A DNA stretch of 64,000 nt from Sphingomonas naasensis (GTDB lineage Bacteria > Pseudomonadota > Alphaproteobacteria > Sphingomonadales > Sphingomonadaceae). Each line of letters opens with the position of its first letter. Position 1 is the stretch's first letter. Below, piece by piece: positions 25,932 through 34,828 of the stretch. Location of the stretch: contig NZ_SRXU01000010.1 in NCBI RefSeq assembly GCF_004792695.1, forward strand, positions 1 to 64,000, in the 5' to 3' direction. Under the pieces are notes generated by a model. It ran no database searches and had not been told where the DNA came from. It worked only from the letters and a program-made list of their open reading frames with translations. The translations under genes were made by a program, and so were the position numbers.

Positions 25932-28577
25932 CTATTTGGGGAGGATCGCGCTCCCGACGATGTCGAGCCGCGCGGCGGCGCCCGCAGCGACGGGAAGCCC
26001 CGTTCGCGTCGCCGGTTGCCCTCCGCCGATCCATAGATCGACGCGTCCGGGCGAGACGCGGCGCGCGCCGTCGACGCCGACCACACTCAACGCCCGCGAG
26101 TCCAGCGTGAAGCCGACGCGACGCGTCTCGCCGCGCTTCAGATGAACGCGCTCGAACCGCTGGAGCGCGCGGATCGGGGCGCCGTCGACGCCGGGATGCG
26201 TGACATAGAGCTGGACGACCTCGTCGCCGTCGCGCGCGCCGCTATTGGTGACGTCGACGCTCATCTCGACGCTGCCATTGGCGCTGACCTGCGCGCTGCT
26301 CAGCTTCGGCGCGGTGTAGCGGAAGCGCGTGTAGCTGAGGCCATGGCCGAACGGATAGAGCGGCTCGCCGGTGAAGTAGCGATAGGTCCGCCCCGCCATG
26401 CGATAGTCGGGGAAGGGCGGGAGCTGGTCGGCCGATTTGTAGAAGGTCACCGGCAACCGCCCCGCGGGGCTGAAATCGCCCGCGAGCAATCCGGCCACGG
26501 CGTGGCCGCCTTCGCCACCCGGGTACCAGGCCTCGACGATCGCCGGGATATGCGCATCGGCCCAGTTCACGCTCAGCGCGCTGCCGTTCATCAGCACCAG
26601 CACCACCGGCTTGCCGGTCGCGTCGAGGCGCTCGAGCAATTGTTGCTGCGGCGCCGGCAGGTCGAGGCTGGTGCGGTCGCCGCCGGCGAAACCGGGGGCC
26701 TTCACCTTCATTTCCTCGCCTTCGATCCGCGCGGAAAGGCCGCCGACGAACAGGACGAGATCGGCGCGCTTCGCCGCCGCCACTGCCTGGTCGCCACCCG
26801 AGCCCGGCGTGCTCCACACGAGCTGCTGGCTGCTGCGCTGGCCGCGCTGAAAACCTTCGACCCGCAGCGGATATTTGCGTCCCTTCTCGAGCATGATCGT
26901 GCCCGACAGGATCGAAGGCGCGTCGCCGACGCCCCATTCGTCGACCACCAGCTTGTCGCCGACCCAGACGCGATAGCCATTCTCGCTCGCGAAGCGGAAG
27001 CCGAACTCGCCGCTCTCGGGGGCGACCAGCGTGCCGGTCCAGCGCGCCGAGGTCTCGCGATCGCCGCGCCACTCGAACCGGGCGTTGGGCTGGACGCTGG
27101 TCTCGATCGGAGCGCCCTCCAGGTTGGTGCCCTTGAAGAATTCGGCTCTGAGCCCCGGCGTCGCGCAATCGGCGTCGACGCACAGCGCGGCGTCGGGCAC
27201 CGGCAGCTCGGCCGGACCGATCAGCCCGGTGCCCTGGACGTACAATATTTCCGATTTGGGATAGCGGGCACGGATGCCGTCGAGCACCGTCACCGGCTTC
27301 GACGGCGTGCCGTAGTAGTTGCCGACGAGCGCATCGAAGCTGTCGGCATTGGGCCCGATCACGGCGATCGTTCGCGGATCGCCTTTGATCGGCAGCAGAT
27401 CGCCCTCGTTCTTGAGCAGCACCATCGAGGCTTCGGCCATCTGGCGCGACAGCGCATGATGCTCGGGGGTGTCATAGTCCTTGGCTGTGATGTGCGCGAA
27501 GGGCAGCTGCGGGTCGAACAGCCCGAGCCGGACGCGTGCCTCGAGCAGCCGCCGGAGCGCGTGGTCGACCACCGCCTCGGGCAGTAGCCCCGCCTTGACC
27601 GCCGCGACGATGTTCTCCGGCTCCGTGGTCATATTGTTACGATAGTCGCCGCAGATCAGATCCATCCCGGCGCGGAAGCCGAGCGCGACACCCTCGACCG
27701 CGGTCCTGGTATAATGGAGCGAATCTGGCCGGTAGATATTGGCGGCGGCGCCGCAATCCGAGACGACATAGCCTTTGAAGCCCCAGCTCTTGCGGAGATA
27801 ATCCTCCATCAGCCGGCTGTTGGCGCAACCCGGCACGCCGTCGACTGCGTTGTACACGCACATGATCGATTCGACCTTCGCCTCGGTCACGGTCGCGCGG
27901 AAGGCGGGGAGATAGGTGTCCTCGAGGTCGTGCGGGGTCGGATGGACGTCCTCGCGGTGTCGGTTGCTCTCGGGGCCGCTATGCACCGCGAAATGCTTCG
28001 AGGTCGCCACGGTCTTGAGGAATTTCGGATCGCTGCCCTGCAGCCCGCCGATATAGGCGATGCCCAGCCGCCCTGTGAGGTACGGATCCTCGCCATAGGT
28101 CTCCTGCCCGCGCCCCCAGCGCGGATCACGGAAGATGTTGATGTTGGGCGACCAGACGGTGAGCCCGCGATAGAATTCGGAGCCGCCATCGGGCAGGCGG
28201 CGCTCGACGAACTTGGCGCGGAACTCGGTCGCGACGGTGTCGCCGACGCGCTGGAGCAACGGCGCGTCCCACGATGCCGCCATGCCGATCGCCTGCGGGA
28301 AGACGGTGGCGATGCCGGCACGGGCGACGCCGTGCAGCCCCTCGTTCCACCAGTTATATTGCGGGATGCCGAGCCGCGGGATCGCCGGCGCGGTATGGCC
28401 GAGTTGGCGCGCCTTTTCCTCGAGCGTCATCGCCGCGACGGCGTCGCGGGCGCGCTGCTCGGGCGTCGCCGCCGGATCCCTGAGCCGCCCCGCCGCCCCG
28501 GTCTGCGCGCTCGCCAGCGGCGCCCATGCGCTCGATGCCAGCAGCGCAGCCGCGATCCACTTTCTCGTCACCGGCAA
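25932..28577 (-). CDS. Glycoside hydrolase family 3 (beta-glucosidase/xylosidase type) with PA14 insert
   Basis: An 881-residue secreted or periplasmic glycosidase with signal peptide ending LASAQ. The N-terminal TIM-barrel domain has YNWWNEGLHGVAR, VWSPNINIFRDPRWGRGQETYGEDP, KHFAVHSGPESNRH and the nucleophile Asp274 in GYVVSDCGA. The C-terminal sandwich domain is interrupted by a PA14-type insert (about residues 475-600). A fibronectin III-like domain closes the protein (EMSVDVTNSGARDGDEVVQLYV). The NWWNEGLHGVAR style is common in xylosidases and beta-glucosidases acting on plant glycans. A perfect LacI-type operator lies at 28618. Confidence 0.9.
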   Translation of the reverse strand: MPVTRKWIAAALLASSAWAPLASAQTGAAGRLRDPAATPEQRARDAVAAMTLEEKARQLGHTAPAIPRLGIPQYNWWNEGLHGVARAGIATVFPQAIGMAASWDAPLLQRVGDTVATEFRAKFVERRLPDGGSEFYRGLTVWSPNINIFRDPRWGRGQETYGEDPYLTGRLGIAYIGGLQGSDPKFLKTVATSKHFAVHSGPESNRHREDVHPTPHDLEDTYLPAFRATVTEAKVESIMCVYNAVDGVPGCANSRLMEDYLRKSWGFKGYVVSDCGAAANIYRPDSLHYTRTAVEGVALGFRAGMDLICGDYRNNMTTEPENIVAAVKAGLLPEAVVDHALRRLLEARVRLGLFDPQLPFAHITAKDYDTPEHHALSRQMAEASMVLLKNEGDLLPIKGDPRTIAVIGPNADSFDALVGNYYGTPSKPVTVLDGIRARYPKSEILYVQGTGLIGPAELPVPDAALCVDADCATPGLRAEFFKGTNLEGAPIETSVQPNARFEWRGDRETSARWTGTLVAPESGEFGFRFASENGYRVWVGDKLVVDEWGVGDAPSILSGTIMLEKGRKYPLRVEGFQRGQRSSQQLVWSTPGSGGDQAVAAAKRADLVLFVGGLSARIEGEEMKVKAPGFAGGDRTSLDLPAPQQQLLERLDATGKPVVLVLMNGSALSVNWADAHIPAIVEAWYPGGEGGHAVAGLLAGDFSPAGRLPVTFYKSADQLPPFPDYRMAGRTYRYFTGEPLYPFGHGLSYTRFRYTAPKLSSAQVSANGSVEMSVDVTNSGARDGDEVVQLYVTHPGVDGAPIRALQRFERVHLKRGETRRVGFTLDSRALSVVGVDGARRVSPGRVDLWIGGGQPATRTGLPVAAGAAARLDIVGSAILPK

Positions 28578-28617
28578 CCTCTCCCAATTCTATTATGGGC
28601 CGAGGCTAGCGCATTTC

Positions 28618-28631
28618 TGGTAGCGCTACCA
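28618..28631. promoter_or_regulatory. LacI-family operator of the GH3 gene
   Basis: TGGTAGCGCTACCA is a perfect 14-base palindrome 40 bases upstream of the GH3 start codon. It closely resembles the xylose/xylan operators (TGGTAGCGCTA-type) described in Caulobacter and Xanthomonas. No LacI-type regulator gene is in the window, so the repressor is encoded elsewhere. Confidence 0.75.
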
Positions 28632-28665
28632 GTCGTTGCGCGAGGACACACGGGGGACAAAGGAA

Positions 28666-28696
28666 AACCCCGGCGGTCACGCGGACCGCCGGGGTT
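28666..28696 (-). terminator. Rho-independent terminator of the flagellin gene
   Basis: A perfect 13-base-pair stem (AACCCCGGCGGTC / GACCGCCGGGGTT) with a five-base loop is followed on the minus strand by TTTTCCTTT. It lies between flagellin and the GH3 gene on the same strand and so separates the two transcripts. Confidence 0.8.
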
Positions 28697-28705
28697 CCCC
28701 TTGCG

Positions 28706-28728
28706 CCCTCCCCGTTGGCGGGGGAGGT
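28706..28728. repeat. Short GC hairpin related to the 22421 repeat
   Basis: CCTCCCC-GTTGGC-GGGGGAGG forms a stem-loop and shares the GGGGGAGGTG edge with the palindrome at 22421-22561. It sits in the flagellin 3' region, before the terminator. Confidence 0.5.
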
Positions 28729-28777
28729 GACCGGCCGCAGTGCCTGTCAGGGGGGTGACACCCCGACCGGCACGCGG

Positions 28778-29596
28778 TTAGCGGAGCAGCGACAGGACCG
28801 TCTGCTGGCTCTGGTTCGCCTGGGCGAGCATCGCCGTCGACGCCTGGCTCAGGATCTGGGCCTTGGCGAGCGCGGTGGTCTCGGCCGAATAGTCGGCGTC
28901 CTCGATGCGGCTGCGCGCATCGCTGAGGTTCGCCACGTTCGAGGTCAGGTTGTTGACGACCGACTCGAGCTGGCTCTGGCCGGCGCCGAGGCCGGCGCGG
29001 GCGGTGTTGACCGTGGTCAGCGCGGTGTTGATCGTGGTCAGCGCGGTCGACGCAGCGCCGGCGGTCGAGATGTCAACCGCGACGGCCGCGTCGAGATCGA
29101 TATCGGCAAAGGTCAGGTCGACCGTGTCCGACGCGTTCGAACCGGTCTGGATCGTGACGACACCCGAGGTGCCGGCGCTGCCGTCGAACAGCTTGACGCC
29201 GTTGAACTCGGTGTTGGTCAGGATGCTGGTGATCTGACCGGTGAGCGCCGCGACTTCGGTCTGCAGGTTGGTGCGGTCGTTGCTCGAATAGGTGCCCGAA
29301 GCCGACTGGACCGACAGCTCGCGGATGCGCTGCAGCATGTTGGTCACTTCCTCGAGCGCGCCTTCGGCGGTCTGCGCCATCGAGATGCCGTCGTTGCTGT
29401 TGCGGATCGCCTGGTTCATGCCGCGGATCGACGCGGTCATGCTCGAGGCGATGGCGAGGCCGGCGGCGTCGTCCTTCGCGCTGTTGATGCGCTTGCCGGT
29501 CGACAGGCGCTCCATCGCGGAGCCGAGCAGCTTGTTGGCGCTGTTCGATGCGTTGGCGGCGCGCAGCGCCGCGGTATTGGTTGCGATAACGGTCAT
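28778..29596 (-). CDS. fliC: Flagellin
   Basis: A 272-residue flagellin. The conserved N-terminal D0/D1 (VIATNTAALRAANASNSANKLLGSAMERLSTGKRINSAKDDAAGLAIASSM) and C-terminal D1/D0 (SRIEDADYSAETTALAKAQILSQASTAMLAQANQS) flank a very short variable middle of roughly 80 residues, typical of the small flagellins of alphaproteobacteria. ATG 29596 follows GGAGA at good distance. A sigma-28-like promoter is at 29665-29691. Only one flagellin gene is in the window. Confidence 0.96.
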   Translation of the reverse strand: MTVIATNTAALRAANASNSANKLLGSAMERLSTGKRINSAKDDAAGLAIASSMTASIRGMNQAIRNSNDGISMAQTAEGALEEVTNMLQRIRELSVQSASGTYSSNDRTNLQTEVAALTGQITSILTNTEFNGVKLFDGSAGTSGVVTIQTGSNASDTVDLTFADIDLDAAVAVDISTAGAASTALTTINTALTTVNTARAGLGAGQSQLESVVNNLTSNVANLSDARSRIEDADYSAETTALAKAQILSQASTAMLAQANQSQQTVLSLLR

Positions 29597-29664
29597 GTTC
29601 GTATCTCCATGCTCTTCGGCTTCCCGCGTCCCCCCTGAACGGGAGCCCGGAGCCGCCGAGCCAA

Positions 29665-29691
29665 GGAACGGCCGCACCGCGAACGGCTTAA
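29665..29691 (-). promoter_or_regulatory. Candidate sigma-28 (FliA) promoter of flagellin
   Basis: On the minus strand TTAAGCCG, 11 bases, GCCGTTCC follows the same pattern and spacing as the flgM candidate (TAAAGCCT-N11-GTCGTTCA). The start site would be near 29658, leaving about 60 bases of leader before flagellin. Confidence 0.4.
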
Positions 29692-29760
29692 GCGAAAAAA
29701 TTCGCCTATCGCGCGCGCGCGTAGACGCGCCCGGACCGCAGAAGTCCGTCGTTACGTAGT

Positions 29761-29776
29761 TTTACGGCGCGTTAAC
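29761..29776. promoter_or_regulatory. Possible CtrA-binding box before flbD-fliE
   Basis: TTTA-CGGCGCG-TTAAC differs by one base from the CtrA consensus TTAA-N7-TTAAC and lies 40 bases before the flbD start. CtrA activates early flagellar genes in many alphaproteobacteria. No CtrA gene is in the window. Confidence 0.4.
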
Positions 29777-29815
29777 CAACTTGCCTCCAAAGAGGACCCA
29801 ATCAGGGGGTCACTC

Positions 29816-31060
29816 ATGCGGTCCATCGTTCCTTCGGCAGCCGTTCTCCGGCAGAAATACGCGACGGTTTCGGCGCTTCGGGCGCAGGGCTTCGCGATCG
29901 GATCGTGCGAGGACGGCAAGCCCGGCGCGCAGGATCTGTTCCTCGTCGCCGAGGGCGAAGTTCCGCCGGCGCCGGCACGCACGCTGGTCCTCGGCGAGGG
30001 CGATCGCGCCGCGATCCCGTTCCGTGACGGCAATCCCGCGCGGCTTTCCTATGGCAGCGACGATGCCGCGATCGGTGCCGGCTTCGCCAGCGCGATGGCG
30101 CGGGGCCCGTACGAGCCCGTTGCCGCCGATCCCGAGAGCCTCGCCCTGCTCGCGCTCGCCGAGCGCGTCGCGGCTTCGGACATCACCGTGCTGATCAACG
30201 GCCCCACCGGCACCGGCAAGGAAGTCCTCGCCAAGGCGATCCATATGGGTTCGTCGCGGCGCGACGGGCCATTCGTCGCGATCAACTGCGCCGCGCTGCC
30301 CGAGACGATGCTCGAGGCGATGCTGTTCGGCCACCACAAGGGCTCGTTCACCGGTGCCTCCTCGGGCGGCCAGGGCTTTTTCCGCGCGGCCAATGGCGGC
30401 ACCTTGCTGCTCGACGAAATCGCCGAGATGCCGCTCGGGCTCCAGGCCAAGCTGCTCCGCGCGCTGCAGGAGCGCGAGGTCGTTCCGATCGGCGGCACCC
30501 AGCCCGAAAAGATCGACGTCCGCGTCATCGCCTGCGCCAATCGCGATCTGCAGGGCGAAGTCACCGCTGGCCGCTTCCGCGCCGATCTCTACTACCGTCT
30601 CGCCGTCTTCCCGCTCGCCACCAAGGCGCTCTCCGAGCGCCCGGGCGACATCGCCGCGCTCGCCGCGGCGATGGTGCTGCGCCACGCGGGCACCCGTTCG
30701 ACGCTGCCGTGGATCACCGCCGAGGCGGTCGAGATCCTCATCGATCACGATTGGCCGGGCAATGTCCGCGAGCTCGAGAACGTCATCCAGCGCGCGCTGC
30801 TGCTCGCCCCGGGCGATACGATCGAGCCCGATCATCTGATCTTCGATCGCCGCCCCGAGATGCGGCAGGAGCGCCCCGAGACGCTCAGCAACATCGTCCA
30901 GATGCACGAGTTCCAGGCGATCCGCGAGACGCTGGCCGAGTGCAACGGCAGCCGGATCGAGACCGCGAAGCGGCTCGGAATCTCCGAGCGCACGTTGCGC
31001 TACCGCCTAGCCAAGGCGCGCGAACAGGGTGAGGATATCGCCCAGGCGGCGTCGGCATGA
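29816..31060 (+). CDS. flbD: FlbD-like sigma-54-dependent flagellar activator
   Basis: A 414-residue bacterial enhancer-binding protein. The N-terminal ~100 residues do not show a receiver-domain phosphorylation pocket. The AAA+ domain has Walker A GPTGTGKE (129-136), the sigma-54 contact loop GSFTGA (176-181, normally GAFTGA), Walker B GGTLLLDEIAEM (194-205) and LYYRLAVFPL. A C-terminal Fis-type helix-turn-helix is IRETLAECNGSRIETAKRLGISERTLRYRLAK. It overlaps fliE by four bases. Likely targets are the sigma-54 promoters at 15976, 16126 and 18608. Confidence 0.85.
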   Translation: MRSIVPSAAVLRQKYATVSALRAQGFAIGSCEDGKPGAQDLFLVAEGEVPPAPARTLVLGEGDRAAIPFRDGNPARLSYGSDDAAIGAGFASAMARGPYEPVAADPESLALLALAERVAASDITVLINGPTGTGKEVLAKAIHMGSSRRDGPFVAINCAALPETMLEAMLFGHHKGSFTGASSGGQGFFRAANGGTLLLDEIAEMPLGLQAKLLRALQEREVVPIGGTQPEKIDVRVIACANRDLQGEVTAGRFRADLYYRLAVFPLATKALSERPGDIAALAAAMVLRHAGTRSTLPWITAEAVEILIDHDWPGNVRELENVIQRALLLAPGDTIEPDHLIFDRRPEMRQERPETLSNIVQMHEFQAIRETLAECNGSRIETAKRLGISERTLRYRLAKAREQGEDIAQAASA

Positions 31061-31416
31061 GCGGCGTTACTGGCCCCGGGGCGGCGATGAGCGTCGACCG
31101 CGTGCTGGCGCTGCGCTCGCAGATCCTCGAGCGCAACGCCGCGCTCTCGCGTGCCCAACAGGCACCCGCGACCACCGCGCCCGCCGAGAGCAAGCCGGCG
31201 AGCTTCACCGACACGTTCGAGGATGCCTTCAAGTCGGTCAATCAGGCGCAGGCCCAGGCCGGCGCGCTGTCCGAAGCCTATGAACGCGGCGAGACCGTCG
31301 ACATCGCCAAGGTGATGCTCGCGCGCCAGCAGGCCTCGGTCGGCTTCGAGGCGACCCTGCAGGTCCGCAACAAACTCCTGTCCGCATACAAGGACATCAT
31401 GAGCATGCCGGTCTGA
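31057..31416 (+). CDS. fliE: Flagellar hook-basal body protein FliE
   Basis: A 119-residue adaptor between MS-ring and rod. The conserved C-terminal region is SFTDTFEDAFKSVNQAQAQAGALSEAYERGETVDIAKVMLARQQASVGFEATLQVRNKLLSAYKDIMSMPV. ATG 31057 overlaps the flbD stop; a second ATG at residue 11 (31087) is possible. Confidence 0.94.
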   Translation: MSGVTGPGAAMSVDRVLALRSQILERNAALSRAQQAPATTAPAESKPASFTDTFEDAFKSVNQAQAQAGALSEAYERGETVDIAKVMLARQQASVGFEATLQVRNKLLSAYKDIMSMPV

Positions 31417-31420
31417 TCCG

Positions 31421-33100
31421 ATGAGCAACGCACTCGCACCCGCCCATCCCGAAGCTACCGGCATGCCGGCCCGCTTCGATCCGCTCAAGCAGGTTTCGGG
31501 CCTGCTCGGCCAGCCTGCGGTCAAGCGCAGCCTGCCGTTGGTCTTTCTCGTCGGGCTCGTCCTCGCCGGCTTCCTCGCCTGGTCGATGGTCGCGACCTCG
31601 CCGCAGCGCATCCTGTTCGCCAATGTCACCGATGCCGACAAGGCGGCGATCACCTCGGCGCTGGACGGCGCCAATATCGCGAGCAGCATCGATGGCTCGG
31701 GCTCGATCACCGTCGCCGAGGATGATTACCACAAGGCGCGGATGCTGCTCGCCAGCCAGGACCTGCCCAAGGCGCAGCCCGGTGGCTATGCGATCCTCGA
31801 CAATCTCCCGATGGGAGTCAGCCGCGCGGTCGAGGGCGAACGGCTCCGCCAGGCGCGCGAGACCGAGCTCGCCCGCTCGATCCAGGAGATCGACGCCGTC
31901 GCCGAGGCGCGTGTCCATCTCGCCACGCCCGAGGCCTCGGCATTCGTCCGCGATCATGCCAATCCCTCGGCCAGCGTCATCGTCAAGCTTCAGCCCGGCC
32001 GCGCGCTCGGCGAGGCGCAGATCCGCGCGATCGTCAATCTCGTCGCCTCGTCGGTGCCGGGGATGCAGCCCGAATCAGTGACGATCGTCGACCAGATGGG
32101 CGCCTTGCTCTCGAAGTCGGGCGGCAAGGACGGCGGCGCGAGCGCCGGCGACACCCGGATCGATTTCCAGCGCCGTGTCGAGGACAAATATCGCGAGCAG
32201 CTCGCGCAATTGCTGACGCCTTTGGTCGGCGCGGGCAACTTCACCGCCGAGGTGCAGGCCGATGTCGATCTCGACGAGAGCCAGGCGACGCGCGAGAGCT
32301 ACGACAAGGCGGGCCAGGTGATGCGCGCCGAACAGGGCGCGTGGACCGGAACCTCGAAAGACGGCGCGACGCCGGGCGGCATCCCGGGCACGCTCTCCAA
32401 CACCCCGCCGCCGCCGAGCCAGCTGGTCGCCCCGAACGCCGGCGGCGCCACTGCGCCGGCCGCGCCCGCCGCCACCGCGGGGGCGACGCCCGCTCCGCAG
32501 CCGCAGACCAAGCAGAGCGACAGCTTCACCCGCACCTACGAGACCGGCAAGGAAATCTCGGTCACCCGCGCGGTGCCGGGCAACGTCAAGCGCCTCTCGG
32601 TCGCCGTGGTGCTGCGCGAGGAGCCCGGCAAGCCGCGCGCACTCGCCGAGATCAACCAGCTCAACGAGCTGGTCCGCGCCGCGGTCGGCTACAACGCCCA
32701 GCGCCAGGATCAGGTGACGGTGATCAGCCGCAAGTTCAGCGCCGCCGCCGAAGCCGGCAAGGACGGCCCTGCCTGGTACGAGGCGGCATGGGTGCCGATG
32801 GCCGCGCGCAACGCGACCGCGCTGGTGATTGCGCTGCTCGTGCTGTTCCTCGGGGTGCGCCCGCTCACCAAGGCGCTGCTCAAGAAGCGCGAGGATGCGA
32901 GCCAGCGCCCCGGCCTGCCGATCGGCAACCCCCATGCGGAAGCCGCGTCGCCGCCGGTGCCGAGCGTATCGATCGACATGCTCGAGGATCGCGGCAACAG
33001 CTATGACGATCGCGTCGGGCTGGTCCGCGGCTTCACGCGCGAGAACCCCGCGCGCGCCGCGCTCGCGGTCCGCGACATGATCAAGGCGGACGCGCAATGA
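31421..33100 (+). CDS. fliF: Flagellar MS-ring protein FliF
   Basis: A 559-residue MS-ring protein with two transmembrane helices, one near residues 30-52 (LPLVFLVGLVLAGFLAWSMV) and one near residue 460 (ATALVIALLVLFLGV). The YscJ/FliF domain (ILFANVTDADKAAITSALDGANI; GYAILDNLPMGVSRAVEGERLRQARETELARSIQEI) and the C-terminal FliG-binding tail (GLVRGFTRENPARAALAVRDMIK) are present. The last four bases overlap fliG. Confidence 0.97.
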   Translation: MSNALAPAHPEATGMPARFDPLKQVSGLLGQPAVKRSLPLVFLVGLVLAGFLAWSMVATSPQRILFANVTDADKAAITSALDGANIASSIDGSGSITVAEDDYHKARMLLASQDLPKAQPGGYAILDNLPMGVSRAVEGERLRQARETELARSIQEIDAVAEARVHLATPEASAFVRDHANPSASVIVKLQPGRALGEAQIRAIVNLVASSVPGMQPESVTIVDQMGALLSKSGGKDGGASAGDTRIDFQRRVEDKYREQLAQLLTPLVGAGNFTAEVQADVDLDESQATRESYDKAGQVMRAEQGAWTGTSKDGATPGGIPGTLSNTPPPPSQLVAPNAGGATAPAAPAATAGATPAPQPQTKQSDSFTRTYETGKEISVTRAVPGNVKRLSVAVVLREEPGKPRALAEINQLNELVRAAVGYNAQRQDQVTVISRKFSAAAEAGKDGPAWYEAAWVPMAARNATALVIALLVLFLGVRPLTKALLKKREDASQRPGLPIGNPHAEAASPPVPSVSIDMLEDRGNSYDDRVGLVRGFTRENPARAALAVRDMIKADAQ

Positions 33101-34107
33101 ACGCGCTGCGCAACTTCAACGGCGTCGAGCGCGCCGCCGTGCTGATGATGCTCGTCGGCGAGGAGGAGGCCGCGGCCATCCTCCAGAAGCTCGAGCCCGA
33201 TGAGGTCCGCGATCTCGGCCGGGCGATGTTCACCGTCGCCGATGTCAGCGAAGCCGAGGTCGAGCAGGTTCTCGACGATTTCGTGTTCAAGGCGCGCGGC
33301 CGTTCGAGCATTGTCTTCGACCCCAGACCGCAGATCGAGGGAATGATGAATCGCGCGCTCGGCAGCGAGCGGGCCGAGGGCGTGCTCGCCCGGATCATCC
33401 CGGCCGAGGCCAATGCCCGGCTCGAGCAGCTGCAATGGTTCGAGCCCGAGGAGATCGCTGCGATGATCGCAGCCGAGCATCCGCAGATCGCCGCGGTGCT
33501 GCTCGCCCAGCTCGATCCCGAAGTCGCGGCGCAGGTCTTCGAGCATCTTCCCGCCGACGGGCAGCCCGAGATATTGCGCCGCGTTGCCAAGCTCGGCCCG
33601 ATCCCGACCGAGGCGATCGACACGCTGCGCGCGATGCTCGATCGGCGGGGCGGCGGCGCGCGCAAGTCGGTCGGGCTCCAGCTCGGCGGCACGCGCGAGG
33701 CCGCGAAGATCCTGTCCGGCGCGCGCAAGATCACCGAGCAGCGTGTCATGCCCAAGCTCGCCAAGATCGACCGCGAAGTCGCCAAGGCGATCGAGGAGGC
33801 GATGTTCGTCTTCGACAATCTGCTCGAGCTCGACGACAAGAATCTCTCGACGCTCATCCGCAGCGTCGACGCCGATGTGCTCACCAAGTCGCTCAAGGGG
33901 GTCGAGGAGGACGTGCGCAATCGCTTCCTCGGCTGCATGTCGAGCCGCGCCGCCGACGGCATCCGCGACGAGATGGAAGCGCGCGGGCCGATGAAGCTCG
34001 CCGAAGTGCTCGAGGCGCAGAAGGTGATGATCGCCATCGCGCGCGGGCTGGTGAAGGACGGCACGCTGCAGATGCCGGGCAAGGGCGGCGACGACGACTA
34101 TGTCTGA
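33097..34107 (+). CDS. fliG: Flagellar motor switch protein FliG
   Basis: A 336-residue rotor protein that binds FliF, FliM and the stator. The N-domain has ERAAVLMMLVGEEEAAAILQKLEP, the middle has EHPQIAAVLLAQLDPEVAAQVFEHLPADGQPEILRRVAKL, and the torque helix region of the C-domain is FVFDNLLELDDKNLSTLIRSVDADVLTKSLKGVEEDVRNRFLGCMSSRAADGIRDEMEA. It overlaps both neighbours. Confidence 0.97.
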   Translation: MNALRNFNGVERAAVLMMLVGEEEAAAILQKLEPDEVRDLGRAMFTVADVSEAEVEQVLDDFVFKARGRSSIVFDPRPQIEGMMNRALGSERAEGVLARIIPAEANARLEQLQWFEPEEIAAMIAAEHPQIAAVLLAQLDPEVAAQVFEHLPADGQPEILRRVAKLGPIPTEAIDTLRAMLDRRGGGARKSVGLQLGGTREAAKILSGARKITEQRVMPKLAKIDREVAKAIEEAMFVFDNLLELDDKNLSTLIRSVDADVLTKSLKGVEEDVRNRFLGCMSSRAADGIRDEMEARGPMKLAEVLEAQKVMIAIARGLVKDGTLQMPGKGGDDDYV

Positions 34108-34828
34108 GTTCGCCCCCGGCTTTGCCGGCCGCATCGAGGCCGCCGCGCAGATGCTCCACCGCGCATTCGGTGACGGCGGCGCCTTCGCAGCTGCCGATAT
34201 CGCCAGCATCGGCCGCCGCGGCTTCGCGGAGCCGGCGCCGGCCGCACCACGCCATTTCTCGCCCGCCGACCCGAACGCCAACCCCACCGAGGGCTGGGAC
34301 CCGTTCGTCGCCGAGGCGCCGGTGAACCCCACCGCCTTTGTCGATCCGCTCACCGCGGCGCATGACGCGGGCTTTGCCGAGGGCCGCGCGGCCGCGCTCG
34401 CCGAGGTCGAGGAGGCACGCGCTCGTGAGACGGCGTTGCTCGAACAGGTATCGCAGGCGCTTGCCGCCGGTGCGCATTTCGATCGCGAGCGCATGGCGGG
34501 GCATCTCCGCCAGACCGTGCTCCATCTCGTCCAGCGGATGATCGGCGATGCCGGAGTCGCGCCCGATATTCTCGCCGGCCGGATCGCCGCCGCGGTCGAT
34601 CTGCTCGCCGACGGTGCCGAATCGGCCTTGCTGCGGTTGCATCCCGACGATGTCTCGCTCATCCAGGGCAAGCTTCCCGCGACGATCTTCCCGGTCGGCG
34701 ATCCGCATGTCGCGCGCGGTAGTTTCGTCATCGAGAGCGCCTCGACGATCGTCGAGGACGGCCCCGAAATCTGGCTCGAGCAGCTCGCCCAGGCGATCGA
34801 CCGCGTTCCGATTCCGCCGGCATGCTGA
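34100..34828 (+). CDS. fliH: Flagellar export ATPase regulator FliH
   Basis: A 242-residue protein with a variable Ala/Pro-rich N-terminus, a helical middle (DAGFAEGRAAALAEVEEARARETALLEQVSQALAAG) and a FliH C-domain (LRLHPDDVSLIQGKLPATIFPVGDPHVARGSFVIESASTIVEDGPEIWLEQL). FliH holds FliI and links it to the C-ring. It lies between fliG and fliI with overlaps of 8 and 7 bases. Confidence 0.9.
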   Translation: MSEFAPGFAGRIEAAAQMLHRAFGDGGAFAAADIASIGRRGFAEPAPAAPRHFSPADPNANPTEGWDPFVAEAPVNPTAFVDPLTAAHDAGFAEGRAAALAEVEEARARETALLEQVSQALAAGAHFDRERMAGHLRQTVLHLVQRMIGDAGVAPDILAGRIAAAVDLLADGAESALLRLHPDDVSLIQGKLPATIFPVGDPHVARGSFVIESASTIVEDGPEIWLEQLAQAIDRVPIPPAC

